A stretch of DNA of 64,000 bases from Muscardinus avellanarius (taxonomy: Eukaryota; Chordata; Mammalia; Rodentia; Gliridae). The first letter of the stretch is position 1. Each line of letters starts with the position of its first letter. Both the position numbers and the translations under genes were made by a program. Below are positions 46,603-59,727 of the stretch, piece by piece. The notes under the pieces are model-generated. The model was given only the letters and a program-made list of their open reading frames with translations. It was not told the origin of the DNA and ran no database searches. The stretch spans positions 23,591,785 to 23,655,784 of the forward strand of contig OY726571.1 of the NCBI GenBank assembly GCA_963383645.1. The letters are read 5' to 3'.

Positions 46603-46809
46603 GTGTGTGTGGTGCTGGGGATGAAACCCAGGGGCATTCTACCTCGGAGCTAGGCTCCTAGCCCTATTTTTTATTCTTCATTTTTGAAACAGAGTCTCAC
46701 TAAGTTGCAGAGGGCCTCACTAAGTAGCTGAGACTGGCTGCAAACCTGGAGCTTCCTGTCTAAGCATCCCAAGTACTGGGATTATAAACATATGCCACCA
46801 TGTCCAGTT
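46603..46809 (-). mobile_element. B1-dID SINE (minus)
   Basis: 'GGTGCTGGGGATGAAACCCA' to 'ATATGCCACCATGTCCAG'. Confidence 0.9.
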
Positions 46810-48079
46810 CTACGAAAAATATTGATACTTAATAAATTTTATATTTTTCATTTGCTTCCACTCTACTCAGTAGTCACTGCCCTATGTCCAGAAATGAGTA
46901 TAAAGGTCATATCACTGTATTCTTTATTCTCCAGCCAGAGATAAGCACTGAGAGAAGATCCATAGAGGAGAAAAATAAGAGAGTAAGATATTAAATATAA
47001 TAACTGGCTTCCATGGAAAATTCCTGTAAATTTCCTCAGATGGGCTTGTGTACCACTGAATATCAAATCTGTTCTTTGGGTCTTTTAATCTCTTGTATAT
47101 TTTGTGTTATTTTAGAACCTGAATTATTGTCCTACATAATGTTTTTTCTCTTAAATTATTGACAAAAAATAAGAAGACTGTACACTCTACTTGAGCTCTT
47201 TGTTTTTATACTTAACTCACACAATTAAATTCAGTTTTAGAATCATTTATGTGAAATAAAGAACTTTAAACTTTTTCCTTTTTCATCGAAGCATCTAAAT
47301 GATTTAGAATCATTTTGAAGTTTAGAAGGCTAATTGTATTATGACAGTATTATGAAATAGAAAATAGAGCACAAATGCTAAAATATTTTGCTTTAGATTA
47401 AATCATATGGCAGAGAGCTGGTCAAAATGGTTTTTCCCCAAGTCTGTTGAAATATCATGTTTATATCCAAGAATTTTTATTTTAAGCATGTATACTTTCT
47501 CCAAGGAATAGTGTTTATATTGCTATCTAGTTTCTGGTTATTACAGTTGTTTTGAATTCTGACACAAAATACTGACCTCTGAAGCTCTTTTTTATTAAAG
47601 ATGCCATGAAACTTGCTTCTTCCCATTATATTAAATTAGGATCTTCCTTCTTCAAATATCATAATACTGTGCATGCCTGGCAGTGAAGATTCTATTCTAT
47701 CCTCAAGGGATTCATAACTTAAAAATATCAAACCAAAGCAAAATAAAATTGGGTGTCAAGGGACAGTATGTGAAGCCTAAGAGAGGAGAATTCATTACAA
47801 TTTTTAAAACCTTTTCTCTAGCCAACCTAGGAAGCACTGAGAATTTCACAGGCTATGTCTATTCTCTTTGTTCATCCAGTACTTTGCTTTACTTTTCCTG
47901 AACTAGAATAGAGAAGTGAGGTGCCAAATAGTGTGATTTTTCTAGATTCCAAAACACGTATAAAAATAAATATTTTTTTTTCATAATGCAAATGTGATCA
48001 TGTTGTGTCTGTCTCTAAAAGATACCAATAGACTCCTGTGTTCCTAGGATAAATTAAAATCCTTTTCAAAGCTGATAAG
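46810..48079. other. AT-rich non-coding stretch
   Basis: Nothing recognised. Confidence 0.45.
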
Positions 48080-48470
48080 TTCTGTACACTGCATTCCCCA
48101 TTTCCAGTGTGTTTTATCTCCACTGTCTTGTGGTATTCTTCCTGATTCATTGTCTTTGCAAATTACCCCCCCTCCAGAATGCTTTCTACCTGTTCTTCAA
48201 TTAAATTTTAGGTTCCTCCTAATTTCAACTAAAATATTCCTTTTTAAATAATAATTTAATTAAAGTATTTAATTCCCATAAAACTGTTTTATATATTTTA
48301 GAATATGTAGATTGGTTTTTATATGTAGATTCACTAGTGAACTCTCTGGTTTAATGTCAATTTCCAATGTCTAGTATGTAAGCTCCTTGAGAAGAGGTAC
48401 CATATCCATTTTGTCATACCCTTCTGTCCTCAGGCAGTGCACCCAAAGTGTCATGCTCATGTTGCACAGT
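48080..48470. mobile_element. Possible L2 LINE 3' end
   Basis: 'GTATGTAAGCTCCTTGAGAA' followed by a 'GGTACCATATCCATTTTGTC' type phrase is the common ending of mammalian L2 ('TGTAAGCTCCTTGAGGGCAG'). The preceding 'TTGTGGTATTCTTCCTGATT' and 'GGTTCCTCCTAATTTCAACT' phrases also fit. It is interrupted by AT-rich sequence near 48240-48330. Confidence 0.5.
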
Positions 48471-49201
48471 CCAAGCTGAGGCGAAGGGCATGACTAGTAT
48501 CGCATTCTTCAGCTCAAATTCAGGTTTATGATTCCAGCTTGTCCTGATTACTTTAGTAATTGATTACAAAAAAAGAGGTGGTGATACAGGGGAAGCTGCT
48601 CAGAAAATAGTCTTTATGTATATTTTTCTCCTCACTCTGAGATGTCAGTCATAAAAATGCTAAAGAAAATTATTTTTATAGTTTTATAACACCAGCATGT
48701 TCTGAGAATTATTCAGAGAACAAATACTCTAAGAGTAAGTAAAAAGAGGGAAAAAAAGGCACTCTGTCTTTCTTCACTGTAGGTTAGTACATGAATTAAT
48801 AAGAAATTTATGGGTTTAATATGAAATAATTATTCAATAACAAATTTAATTTTCATTATAATATGTGAACCAAACATTCAACACTAGCTGGATGTATTAA
48901 AATAATCAGAAAGATGTATTATATTATGTAACATAATCTGTTAAATCAGAAACAGAGAAATATAGATAACGAAGTTAGTTTATTTCCTAACAAAATGTAT
49001 AGAGTCAGAAAAGGCTTCATAAGTGATAAGACATATAAAATGAGACCTTTACCTTATTATTATGTGGGCATAGAAGTAGGGATAAGTATTGGTAAACAGT
49101 ATTCTAAGCAAGATGACTAGCATATACCTATTCTAAATATGAGCTTGACAAATAGAAAAGCATGGAAAACATCAGGCATACCAGAAGTAAAAAGTAAAAA
49201 A
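48471..49201. other. AT-rich non-coding stretch
   Basis: Nothing recognised. Confidence 0.4.
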
Positions 49202-49383
49202 CTCAGTGGTGGTGGGAGTCTAAGACAGGAGGATTGCAGGTATGAAGACAGCTTCAGAAATTTGGTGAGGCTCTCTGCAACTTAGTGAGACTCTGTTTCC
49301 AGATAAAAATAAACTAAAATAAGGTTGAGGTTGTAGCTCAGAAGCAGAATTTCCCTGGGTTCAATTCCGAATATTACAAAAAA
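49202..49383 (+). mobile_element. SINE, 5' part shortened, degraded
   Basis: 'GTGGGAGTCTAAGACAGGAG' (B1-like), 'GAGGTTGTAGCTCAGAAGCA' (ID-like), 'GGGTTCAATTCCGAATATTA'. Confidence 0.82.
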
Positions 49384-51639
49384 GATAAAAACAAAATAGT
49401 AAAAATAATACAAGGCAGAAAATAGCCTAAATTAAAGCTAGAAATATTGGAAATGAAAGTCTCTTAGTAGGAATTTTTATAAACTATGACATGTTTATAC
49501 AGTATTTTAAGGCCTACAAATATCTATTGATTCATTTTAAGCAAGGGAGTGGCATTATCAATCTTTATTAAATATTTCACTCCAACTACTTTGTGAACAT
49601 TGGATAAGAAAGAAGATTGATGGGAAAGGGAGCATTCACAATGCTGCTCCATTATCCCTTGTGAAGATGCTGATGCTCCCTATAGAGATAGTGGCAAAGA
49701 GAGTAAATGGTCATATATGGGCATCAGATAATTTGGGAATAAGAAAAGGTAAAATGTAGGGATTTGCTGGACATTGGAGAGTCCTTCTTGAACTATTTTA
49801 TAGTAAAAGACTAAGAAATTTTTGGCTGTGTATAGCAGCTATTCAAATATTATAGATGAATAGTGAAGAGCATGCATTATTATTTTTCTACTAATAATAG
49901 AATAGTGGTACTAGTGTAGATAGGTAGTTAAAGAGGGACTATGTTTTGTGAAATAAATATCATTTTCTCTCCTCAAAAGAAGAAGGATATTAGGAAAGTT
50001 ATGAGGCATTATACAAAAGTACTTAGAATATCTACATACAGTAAAAAAGTATATATACATATATATTTACTATTACTATAGTTACTATTTTTAAGACCTA
50101 TAAAATAATCAGCTGTCTTAGTTTAATTTCTTTGTACTCTTGCCTTTTATCTTCTCTTCACTCTCCATCCATTATTGATGAAACTTATAATTTGGTAATG
50201 TTATTTACCTTCTAGAATATTTATTGTATTTAGCCAAATATTTAAAAAAATCAAAGATATTGTTGGAGTTTTATATTTATACACTCTTTGCCCTAATTTA
50301 ACTTACTTACCCCACTTATTGATTATATAATCTTATTTTCCTTAATCTATCTGATGCTCACTTTCATCATTTCTAACTTGTGAGACGTTAAGTTAAATTA
50401 CTCTAAAATAATTTGTGTGTCAAATTATTGACTGAATTATTTATTCCTAACTATCATTATTTGGAAAAAATAAACCAAACATGAATGGCCTATAACATGT
50501 AAGTAAATATTCTGAAACTGGAGGAAGAGTATTTGATAGATGAGTGTACACAGAGATTTAAAGCTTTCAGACTTAACTAGAACTTCATAAAAAGATTATA
50601 TTATTTTTATGAATCAACAGTTAAATTTCAAGTCATGGAGAGATTAAATAAATTGTACAATGTTTAAAACCTATGTACTATATATTTATATCACAGTACT
50701 ATGATTATATCACGATATAATTAAAATAACATAAACAAATGTTAATACAATACTATAGTCCTTGATTATTATTTTCAATTTATTTTAGTACATCTTGCAA
50801 GTTTTGTTGTAATATTTGCAGAACTGTAAAACATTCATTTACTTTTTAAAATCATAATTCTTACGAATCAAACTGGGAGGAAAATCTGTTGTCCACAGTT
50901 ATGTTTACACATGCAATAAGGTAATGACCCAGCTCCTCTTGCTTTCCCAAATGTCAACTTTATAAAATTACCCTGCTGATTTTTTGCCTTATGATTTGCA
51001 AATTATCTTGATTTTGGAGGTTTTTATTAGTTTCTAGAGTTAAACGCATACTATACAGATACAACTCCTAACTTCGGCTCAGTTAGGAGTCATCGGTTTA
51101 GGATGAGGTTTAGGATTTGCACAGATTTGGGATTATTTTCACTATAGTCAGAATTAATCAGTTCTATCAACTTTTATCAGATACTATAGACTGAGGTAGA
51201 TGCAACTACATGGAAGTCTTGTTCTTAGAAGGGCAGAGATATCTATCACCTCTTGGTCCATTTGAAAGGGACGTGGATCTTGCCCTGCTTATTTTTCCAA
51301 AATTTATCATTCAGAAAAATTGTTCCAGGTTTTTGTGGTAGCATGAGTTAAAACAGAAGGCAAGGCTAGGATTTTCAAATTGTTTAGCATGCCCAATAGG
51401 AAAAAAGCAGCATCAGGAATGGAGAAACTTTATTGTTATAAGATTTTCATTTTTTCCTCAGTTTACCTATTGTTTAAACATCTCAACAGACAGAGTAGTG
51501 ATATATGCCAGATATGACTTTAGGTGACCAAGTTATTAAAAAAGTAAATAAAAAACAGGTATACCTCCAATTTTAAGGTTTATAGGTATACTTTACTTAT
51601 AAGTACCAGGAACAAAGTAAAAAATATAACTTCTTTATA
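49384..51639. other. 2.25 kb AT-rich stretch
   Basis: No gene or repeat recognised. Contains the inverted repeat listed separately at 51064-51090. Confidence 0.45.
51064..51090. repeat. Perfect 9-bp inverted repeat
   Basis: ACTCCTAAC and GTTAGGAGT separated by the 9-base loop TTCGGCTCA could form a hairpin. No neighbouring feature suggests a function. Confidence 0.6.
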
Positions 51640-52570
51640 CCCTCTGGAGAAGAACTGGAACAAACTGATGAAATTATAGTTAAACAAAACTTAGAAAAAT
51701 ACACTCCAGGATACTGAGCCCATACTAGTGAAAACACTTGGGGTAAATGCTATAATTGCCTCACTTTACTTTCTGGATCTGGCACCTTTGCAGTGCAACA
51801 TAAAAGTGAAACACAAGTAGAATTCTGCAGTTCTGCTACAACTGAAGAAACAGAACTGGACTTCAGGGATGCTAGAATCACCAGGCAGACTATTAGACAG
51901 AAGAAAGCTGACAAGTGGGAGAGCTCTGTAGTTTTTCACAAGATCTCTTCAAGTCTCCGGATGAATGAAGAATGGGCATATCTATGTGAGGAAACTACCT
52001 AAGACTGGGAAAGAACCACTTTGGGATGGGTGAAGTAAAGACAATATCCTCCGAACAAAAACACTCCTGAGACTGGTTTGTGTTCCTCTCACCCATAGTG
52101 CAAATATTCATAATTCATGGGGTATAAAACAACAGAATATAATTGCCTAAGTAGTGGTGCCAACAATTAGCCTCAGATTGAAGATGCTCTGGCTACAAAG
52201 TAGGTACTAAAATAAAGATTAGGAGATGGTGACAATAAAACACTGAATATAACTATGCCCATAAAAACTATGAATCTAGAGGAAAACTAAAAAGTATGAA
52301 CATGAGAATAAAATATAAATTTTTTAAAAAAGAAAAATCAAATCTCCACAGATTAAAAACCACAATGTCAAAAAATACACTGGCTGAAGTTACTGGCAGA
52401 AATAAAGATACAAAAACATGAAGGCATGGGAATAAAAGCTATGTGAAATGAAATACAATAAAAATTAAAATGAAGCATGAGTATGCCATGAAACAGCCTC
52501 AAGTTGCCTAAAATATGAAGCAATTAATATGCTCGAGTAAAAAAATGAAAATAGGTGGATTAAAATATTT
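51640..52570 (+). mobile_element. Candidate ancient LINE 5' region
   Basis: Less AT-rich block with wording reminiscent of old L1/HAL1 5' regions ('AAGACTGGGAAAGAACCACT', 'AACAAAAACACTCCTGAGAC', 'TGAAGTTACTGGCAGAAATA'). From memory only. A 69-codon frame (51793-52002) has no recognised domain. Alternative: unique sequence. Confidence 0.3.
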
Positions 52571-52578
52571 GAAAGAAA

Positions 52579-52790
52579 AGGCAGGAGTGGTGATTCATGT
52601 CTGTAATTCCAGTACGTTGGAAGCTGAGACAGGAGGACGGCAGGTTCAAAGGTCATCCTCACAACTTAATGAGGCTCTCTGCAACTTAGTAAACCCTGTT
52701 TTGAAATTAAAAAAAAATAAAAAATAGGGCTGTGAATGTAGCTCAGAGGTAGCATACCCCTGAGGTCAATCCCCAGCACAACACAAAAAT
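52579..52790 (+). mobile_element. B1-dID SINE
   Basis: 'GCAGGAGTGGTGATTCATGT' to 'GGTCAATCCCCAGCACAAC'. A moderately old copy. Confidence 0.9.
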
Positions 52791-53079
52791 AGGTGTTTCA
52801 AACAAATTATAGTAAAATGTATCACATTTGATGACTGGTATAAACTCACTGATGCAGAAAGTTTCATGAAACTCAAACAATAATCATGAAAAGACTACTT
52901 AAAGGCACACCATAACCAATTTCTGAAAAAACAACATTGAATCATAAACATGGCCACTGACAGATCCACCATAAGTATAAGGTAAAATGAGAATATTAAC
53001 TACTGACCCCCTATCAAGACAGAAGATTAGTGGAGTAACATCTCCAAAGTAATGACCTAAAAACTGTCATCCTAAAGTT

Positions 53080-53186
53080 TTTATTGAAAACACCTATTGA
53101 AAATATCTCTCAAATATGAAGACAAGATTATTTTATGTGAACCCATTTATGGTACTTTGTTATGGCAGTCCTAGAAATCTAATATG
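53080..53186 (+). mobile_element. MLT1-like LTR 3' end
   Basis: 'TTTATGGTACTTTGTTATGG' followed by 'CAGTCCTAGAAATCTAATA' is the diagnostic end of MLT1-type LTRs. The rest of the LTR is not recognisable. Confidence 0.65.
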
Positions 53187-53407
53187 ATTATTACCTCAAA
53201 AATAAGAATTAAAAATAAAGAAACCAGATTGGTAGTGAATACTTAGTATCTGGCAGTAGTTCTGATGGAATAGAATCGAAAGAACATGGTAAGTTGTTCT
53301 CAAAAGCCCAGAGACCAAAATGGTTTTTAAGACTCCAGGGAAGGATAAAGGCAGAAGAATGGTTGAATTTAATTGAAATCGTTTATTTATGAAACATTTC
53401 CCCTCTG

Positions 53408-53411
<4 letters not shown>

Positions 53412-53443
<32 letters not shown>

Positions 53444-53623
53444 GTGGTACTGGGGTGGAACCCAGAGGCTTTCTACCTCCGGGCTATACTTCCAGACCTA
53501 TTTTATATTTTATTTAGAAACAGGGTCTCACTAAGTAGCTGAGGCTGGCTTCGAACCTCTGCGATCCTCCTGTCTCAGCCTCCCAAGCGCAGGGATTACT
53601 AATGTGCGCCACCATGCCCGGCT
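53412..53623 (-). mobile_element. B1-dID SINE (minus) with 32-base poly-T
   Basis: Poly-T 53411-53442, 'GGTGGTACTGGGGTGGAACC' to 'CGCCACCATGCCCGGC'. A short duplication TGGCCT lies at 53406-53411 and 53624-53629. A second poly-T (53633-53654) follows. Confidence 0.93.
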
Positions 53624-53654
53624 TGGCCTCCCTTTTTTTTTTTTTTTTTTTTTT

Positions 53655-55568
53655 GAGGGGCTAGGAGATTGTTGCTAAATGTGCACTTGGTATTGGTACT
53701 TGATTTTTAATTTTTACGTGAGCTATCTCAACTCTCAAAAGTAGTTGTTTATTTTACATTCACGGATACTCATTACTTGGTTGATTCAATGGGTTTCTTC
53801 AAGGAGAGGATTTTAGGCTGTGAGTTTCAACACTTGGATAGTATCCCAATATATTTAACTCTTTAGTTCTGCTGAACTATGCAAATATTTCTGCTTAGTA
53901 TTTTAAACAAAATGTATGGATTTTCCATTACTGTAATTTTAAATCTTAAATTATTGGTAGTTGTTTATCATTTCTATGTTATCTGTCTGTGCATAAATAC
54001 TAGAAGACACACATGAAGCTTATTATATAGTCTTAGCTATAATAAATCAACATGAACTGCCTTATTATTGTGATGTTCTATAAAATTGTTAGTGTTATTC
54101 TTGGTATTAATGTATTAAAATACTTTAAAATAGAGCAAGATATTTTACTTCATGGAGAAGCTGAATATAAAGTCTTTTGTGCCATGATAATTATACTGTG
54201 AAGTGGATGAATATGTAAACAATTACTTTATCTGTTGCTTATTTGGCTATATTTAAATTACTTTCCTCTTACAAAGTTATTTTTATATTTGTGTCTCTTC
54301 CAATTTGTATCTGCAAAATAATTTTACAGGAACAGAATGAAAACAAAGTACTATTAAATTATTACTTCTTCAAATACCTATTTATTTTTGTCATTAACAT
54401 GTTATTTAGTTTATACATAGAAAATTACAAATTTAACACAATGCCATGAAATACAAAAGCTGTCTTAGAGAAAAATATTCCTAAGTAAATATTGCTAATG
54501 ATTCCCTCTAAGTATAGGATTTTATTATTATTTGGAAAAAGAGAACACATATCAAACTGGAAAGATACTTCTCAATCAGTAAAGATTAGAGTAATGAGCT
54601 TAAGGAGAAATTTACAAATGGGGAAACTCAAGTTCAGTTCTTTTGTGTGGCTATGTTAAGCCCAATTATTTAAGGCCTATGTTCTAGAAGAAATTTTAAT
54701 TCCAAAGACTAATTTTTAGTTCCTTCAATGCAAATGTGAAAAGTCAGGAAAAAGTGCTTACCCTGATCAAAAACAGGCTTTATTACTGGTTTCTGTTAAT
54801 ATCACTGGAGAATGACCTTTCCCAGATAATGAGTTTTCCTGTTAACTGAAGCCTAACATTTTACTGTATCTGGATATAACTAAATGTAGTGAATCTTAGT
54901 TTCCTCTCTTAATAAAATGCAATAGAAATCAACTTAAATTCAGTCCCTAGAGTCATAATTTTGAAAATCAGATTAATATTGTATTCATTATGAGACAGAC
55001 AATGTTGATGTCAAAGGGCATAGGAATGGATATTACCTCATCTAAGAAGCTGATCTAAAATATAACTTATTTAAATAAAAAGTCTTTTGTAATATATTAG
55101 GATTTTTGTTATTGTATTCTATTGTATATTGTGAAATTACATGCCTTTGCAAAAACATAGTATATGGTATTGAATTAGAGATAAAGTTCATTTATTGCAA
55201 ATTTCCACTGGGTGCTAATGTTTAGTGAAACTACTGCATATCATTATAAAGTATAGTAATGTCAGCTGTTGAGGTATTATAGACAACTCCCTGATGTAAG
55301 GGCACATTTTTGTTGTTTTTGCTGTTGACTTATACATCTAAACTGCACAGATGTGTGCCAGGTACAAGAATCAAATTGCTTAATTTTTTTTAGAATAATG
55401 TCCTCTGTAGCTTAGCATCCAGGTTCAAATTTTAACTTCATTAATAATTTGAAGGTTTAAAAATAAAGTATTTAACGTTTTTATGTTCAATTTACTCATT
55501 ACTGAAGTGGTGATGATGACAGTTCCTACCTTATATGATTATTGACAGAAAATTTGAATTGCATGATA
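53655..55568. other. 1.9 kb AT-rich stretch
   Basis: No gene or repeat recognised up to the L1 tail at 55569. Confidence 0.45.
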
Positions 55569-55571
55569 TTT

Positions 55572-55598
<27 letters not shown>
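55569..55598. repeat. (TTTA)n tail of the L1
   Basis: T-rich tract with TTTA units, the copied poly-A tail of the minus-strand L1. Confidence 0.93.
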
Positions 55599-55602
<4 letters not shown>

Positions 55603-55650
55603 ATTTTTTTATTGAACATAAATAGTATACATTTACACTATATTTGGTGC

Positions 55651-55685
55651 CCTCTCCCCCCACCCCCTTTTTCTCCCCCCCCCAC
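55651..55685 (-). other. G-rich tract (quadruplex potential) in the L1 3' UTR
   Basis: C-runs on the plus strand, so G-runs in the L1 RNA: runs of 6, 5 and 9 plus shorter ones. It is homologous to the tract at 25599-25631. A polypurine 3' UTR tract is typical of mammalian L1. Confidence 0.8.
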
Positions 55686-55850
55686 CAATGGTTGGCCAGG
55701 TTAACCATGTCTTATTCATAATTTTACACATGTTCAGGTGAAGATGCTCCTTAATCAAGATCGGCCTTTCTCCTCTCCTATCTTTCCATTAAAACTTAGC
55801 TAGTATTTCCCCTCTAATATCTAGGGTCCTACTGGTATCCTTTGTGTTTT

Positions 55851-58800
55851 CTAGTTTGGGCATATTAGAGGAAACATGTGTATCTTCTCCTTCTGTGCTT
55901 GGCTGATCTCACTTAACATGATGCTTTCCAGGGCTTTCCATCTTCTTGCAAATGATATAATTTTGTTCTTCTTTATGGCTGAATAGAATTCCATTGTGTG
56001 TATTTCCCACAGTTTTGCTATCCATTCATCTGTTGATGGTGATCTGGGTTGGATCCATATTTTGGCTATTACAAATTGTGCTGCTATGAACATAGGTATG
56101 CATATGTTGCTGTATTTCTCTGAATTCAACCCTTTTGGAAAGATACCCAGGAGTGGTATAGCTGGATCATATGGTGGATCTATTCCCACCTTTCTTAGGA
56201 ATCTCCACACAGATCTCCATAGTGGCTGAACTAGTTTGCACTCCCACCAGCAGTGTAAAAGAGTTCCTCTTTCCCCACATCCTCGCCAGCATTTGTTGTT
56301 GTTTGATTTCTTTATGCTTGCTACTCTGACTGGGGTTAGATGGAATCTCAGTTTAGTTTTGATTTGCATCTCCCTGATGGCCAGTGATGAAGAACATATT
56401 TTCATGTATCTATTAGCCCTTTGTATCTCTTCTTTTGTGAAGTGTCTATTTAGTTCATTTGCCCATTTCTTGATTGGGTTGTTTGTTTTGTTGGTGTAGA
56501 GCCTTTTGAGCTCTTTGTATACTCTGGATATTAGCCCCCTATCAGAATGGTGGCTGGTAAAGATCCTTTCCCATTCTGTAGGCTTCCTCTTTAGGTTATT
56601 GATAGTTTCCTTTGATGAGAAGAAACTTTTTAGTTTAATGTTATCCCACTTGTTTATTCTTGCTTTAATTTCCTGAGCTTTGGAGGTTTTGTTGAGAAAG
56701 TTACTGCCTGTGCCAATATGTTGTAGTGTTGAACCTATGTTCTCCTCTACTAACTTCACTGTCTCAGGTCTAATTTCTAAGTCTTTGATCCATCTTGAGT
56801 TGATTCCTGTGTTAGGTGAGATATAGGGGTTTAGATTCATCTTTTTACAAATGGTTAGCCAGTTCTCCCAGCACCACTTGTTGAAAAGGCTGTCTTTTCT
56901 CCAGCGTATGTGTTTGGCCCCTTTGTCAAAGATTAATTGACTAAAGATGTGTGGGTTTGTTTCTGTATCTTCTATTCTAATCCACTGGTCAGTATATCTG
57001 TTTTTGTGCCAGTACCATGCTGTTTTTACTACTATTGCTCTATAGTATAGTTTGAAGTCTGGGATTGTAATGCCTCCTGCGTGTTTCTTGTTATTGAGAA
57101 TTGCTTTGGCTATTCTAGGTCTTTTCTTTCTCCATATGAAGTTCATGATTGATTTTTCTAGGTCTCTGAAGAATGTCACTGGTATTTTAATGGGAATTGC
57201 ATTGAACCTATAGATCAGTTTTGGCAGAATGGCCATTTTGATGATATTTATTCTGCCTATCCATGAGCACGGGAGATCTTTCCATCTTCCAAGGTCTTCT
57301 TCTATTTCTTTCTTTAATGTTTTATAGTTTTTGTTGTAGAGGTCTTTTACATCTTGGGTTAGGTTTATTCCTAGGTATTTTATTGGTTTTGAGGTTATAG
57401 TGAATGGAATTGTTGTTTTTGTTTCCTTCATTGTGGATTCGTTGTTGGCATAAAGAAAGGCCACTGATTTCTTTAGGTTGATTTTGTAACCTGCGACTTT
57501 GCCGAATTTGTCGATCAGCTCCAGAAGTCTTTTGGTTGAGTTCTTTGGGTCTTCCAGATAAAGGATCATGTCATCTGCGAATAAGGATAATTTCACTTCC
57601 TCTCTTCCTATGTGGATTCCTTTGATTTCCTTTTCTTGTCTGATTGCTGCAGCAAGAGTCTCAAGGACTATATTGAAAAGGAGAGGTGAAAGTGGGCATC
57701 CTTGTCTTGTTCCTGACTGTAGCGGAAATTCTTGCAGTTTTTCCCCAAGCAATATAATGTTGGCTTTGGGTTTGCAGTATATTGCCTTGATGATGTTGAA
57801 GTACTTTCCTTCTATCCCAATTTTTTGCAGTGTTTTTAACATAAATGGGTGTTGGATTTTGTCGAATGCTTTTTCGGCATCTATTGCTATGATGATGTGG
57901 TTTTTGTTCTTGGTTCTATTTATGTGGTGAATAACATGTATTGATTTGATTATGTTGAACCAGCCTTGTTTTTCTGGGATGAAACTGACTTGGTCGTGAT
58001 GAATTATTCTCTTGATATAGTTTTGAATGCGTATAGCTAGTATTTTGTTTAGAATTTTTGCATCTATGTTCATTAAGGATATTGGTCTGTAGTTTTCCTT
58101 TCTTGAGGTATCTTTATTTGTTTTGGGGATTAATGTGATACTGGCCTCATAGAAGGAATTTGGAAGAGTTCCATCTCTTTCAATTTCCCGGAACATGTTA
58201 TGAAATATTGGTATTAGTTGTTCACTGAAGGTTTTGTAGAATTCAGCTGGGAACCCATCTGGGCCTGGGCTTTTCTTTGGTGGAAGAATTTTTATTGCCG
58301 TTTCTATTTCTTTGGTTGTTATTGGTTGGTTTAGGCTTGCTATGTCCTCTTGGTTGAGTGTAGGAAGGTTAACTGTGTTTAGAAATCTGTCAATTTCATC
58401 CAGGTTTTCAAATCTATTGGAGTATAAATTTTTAAAGTAGTTTCTGATAATATTTTGAATTTCTTCACTATCAGTGGTGATATCTCCTTTTTCATTTCTA
58501 ATTTTGGTAATTTGAGTTGATTCTCTTTTTCTTTTGGTTAGGTTGGCCAGGGGTTTATCAATTCTATTAATCTTTTCAAAGAACCAACTTTTTGTTTTAT
58601 TGATTCTTTGAATTTTTTTTTTTTTTGTTCTCTATTTCATTTATTTCTGCTCTAATTTTGATGATTTCTCGTCTTCTGCTGGCTTTGGGAGTGGATTGTT
58701 GCAGAATTTCTAGATCCTTGAGTTGTGTCATTAGGTTCTTTACTTGGTGGTTCTCCATCCTTTTTATGTGGGCACTCAATGCAATAAACTTTCCTCTTAG

Positions 58801-59682
58801 TACTGCCTTCATGGTGTCCCATAGGTTTTGGTAGGTTGTGTCTCTGTTTTCATTTGTTTCCATAAATTTCTTTATTTCTTCCCTAATTTCTGCTCTTACC
58901 CATTCGTCATTTAGTAGTGTATCATTCATTCTCCATGAATTTGAATACTTTCTTTCGAGTTTCCTGTTGTTGATTTCTACTTTTATTCCATTGTGGTCTG
59001 AAAAGATGCATGGGATTATATTACATTTTTTGAATTTGCTGGTATTTTCTTTGTGTCCCAGGATGTGATCTATTTTGGAGAAGGTTCCATGGGCTGCTGA
59101 GAAGAAAGTGTATTCTGTAGTTCCTGGTTGAAATACTCTGAAAACGTCTATTAGGTCCATTTGGTTTATGGTTTCCTTTAGTTCTAAAGCATCTTTACTC
59201 ATCTTTTGCCTCGAAGATCGATCCAGTGGTGTGAGAGGCGTATTAAAGTCTCCCAGAATTATTGTATTTGGGTGTACTTGGGATCTTATGTCCAGAAGGG
59301 TTTGTTTTACAAATGTGGTTGCACCCACATTTGGGGCATAAATATTTACTATCATTATATCTTCTTGGTGTATTGTTCCTTTTAATAAAAGGAAGTGCCC
59401 TGATTTGTCTCTTTTGATGTGTTTTATTTTAAAGTCTGTTTTGTTGGATATCAGGGTTGCTACCCCTGCTCTTTTTCGGTCACTGGTGGCATGGTATATC
59501 TTTTTCCATCCTTTCACCTTCAGCCTGTGAATGTCTTTGGCTGTGAGGTGAGTTTCTTGCAGACAGCATATGTTTGGATTATGTTTCCTAATCCACATTG
59601 CCAGTCTATGTCTTTTGATTGGTGAGTTAAGTCCTTTGACATTAAGTGATATTATTGAAATATGCTTTTTGTTTTCTGCCAT
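55851..59682 (-). pseudogene. L1 ORF2: endonuclease-reverse transcriptase, one frameshift
   Basis: ORF2p nicks target DNA and reverse-transcribes L1 RNA at the nick. Segment one (59682-58597, 361 codons) has the endonuclease with the expected catalytic residues: N14 (SLNVKGLN), E43 (CLQETHL), D145 (LGDFNT), D205 (KIDHIL) and H230 (SDHNG). Segment two has its first Met at 58196, but its frame is open from 58613. It carries RT motifs [23 protein letters not shown] and FADD (57581-57570), then the C-terminal knuckle C-X3-C-X7-H-X4-C (in [18 protein letters not shown]). The only break is a 14-A run (58613-58626): 13 As would keep the frame. I read 58613-58197 by eye and found no stop. Total span of about 1,277 codons equals the usual L1 ORF2 length. 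Confidence 0.95.
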
Positions 59683-59727
59683 TTTGTGTTCTGTCTACTC
59701 TTGGGTGGTGTGATCTTTCTTCTTTAC

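Noticed and set aside
57568..57930. 120-codon plus-strand open frame inside the L1
   Set aside because: Antisense shadow of the ORF2 reverse-transcriptase region.
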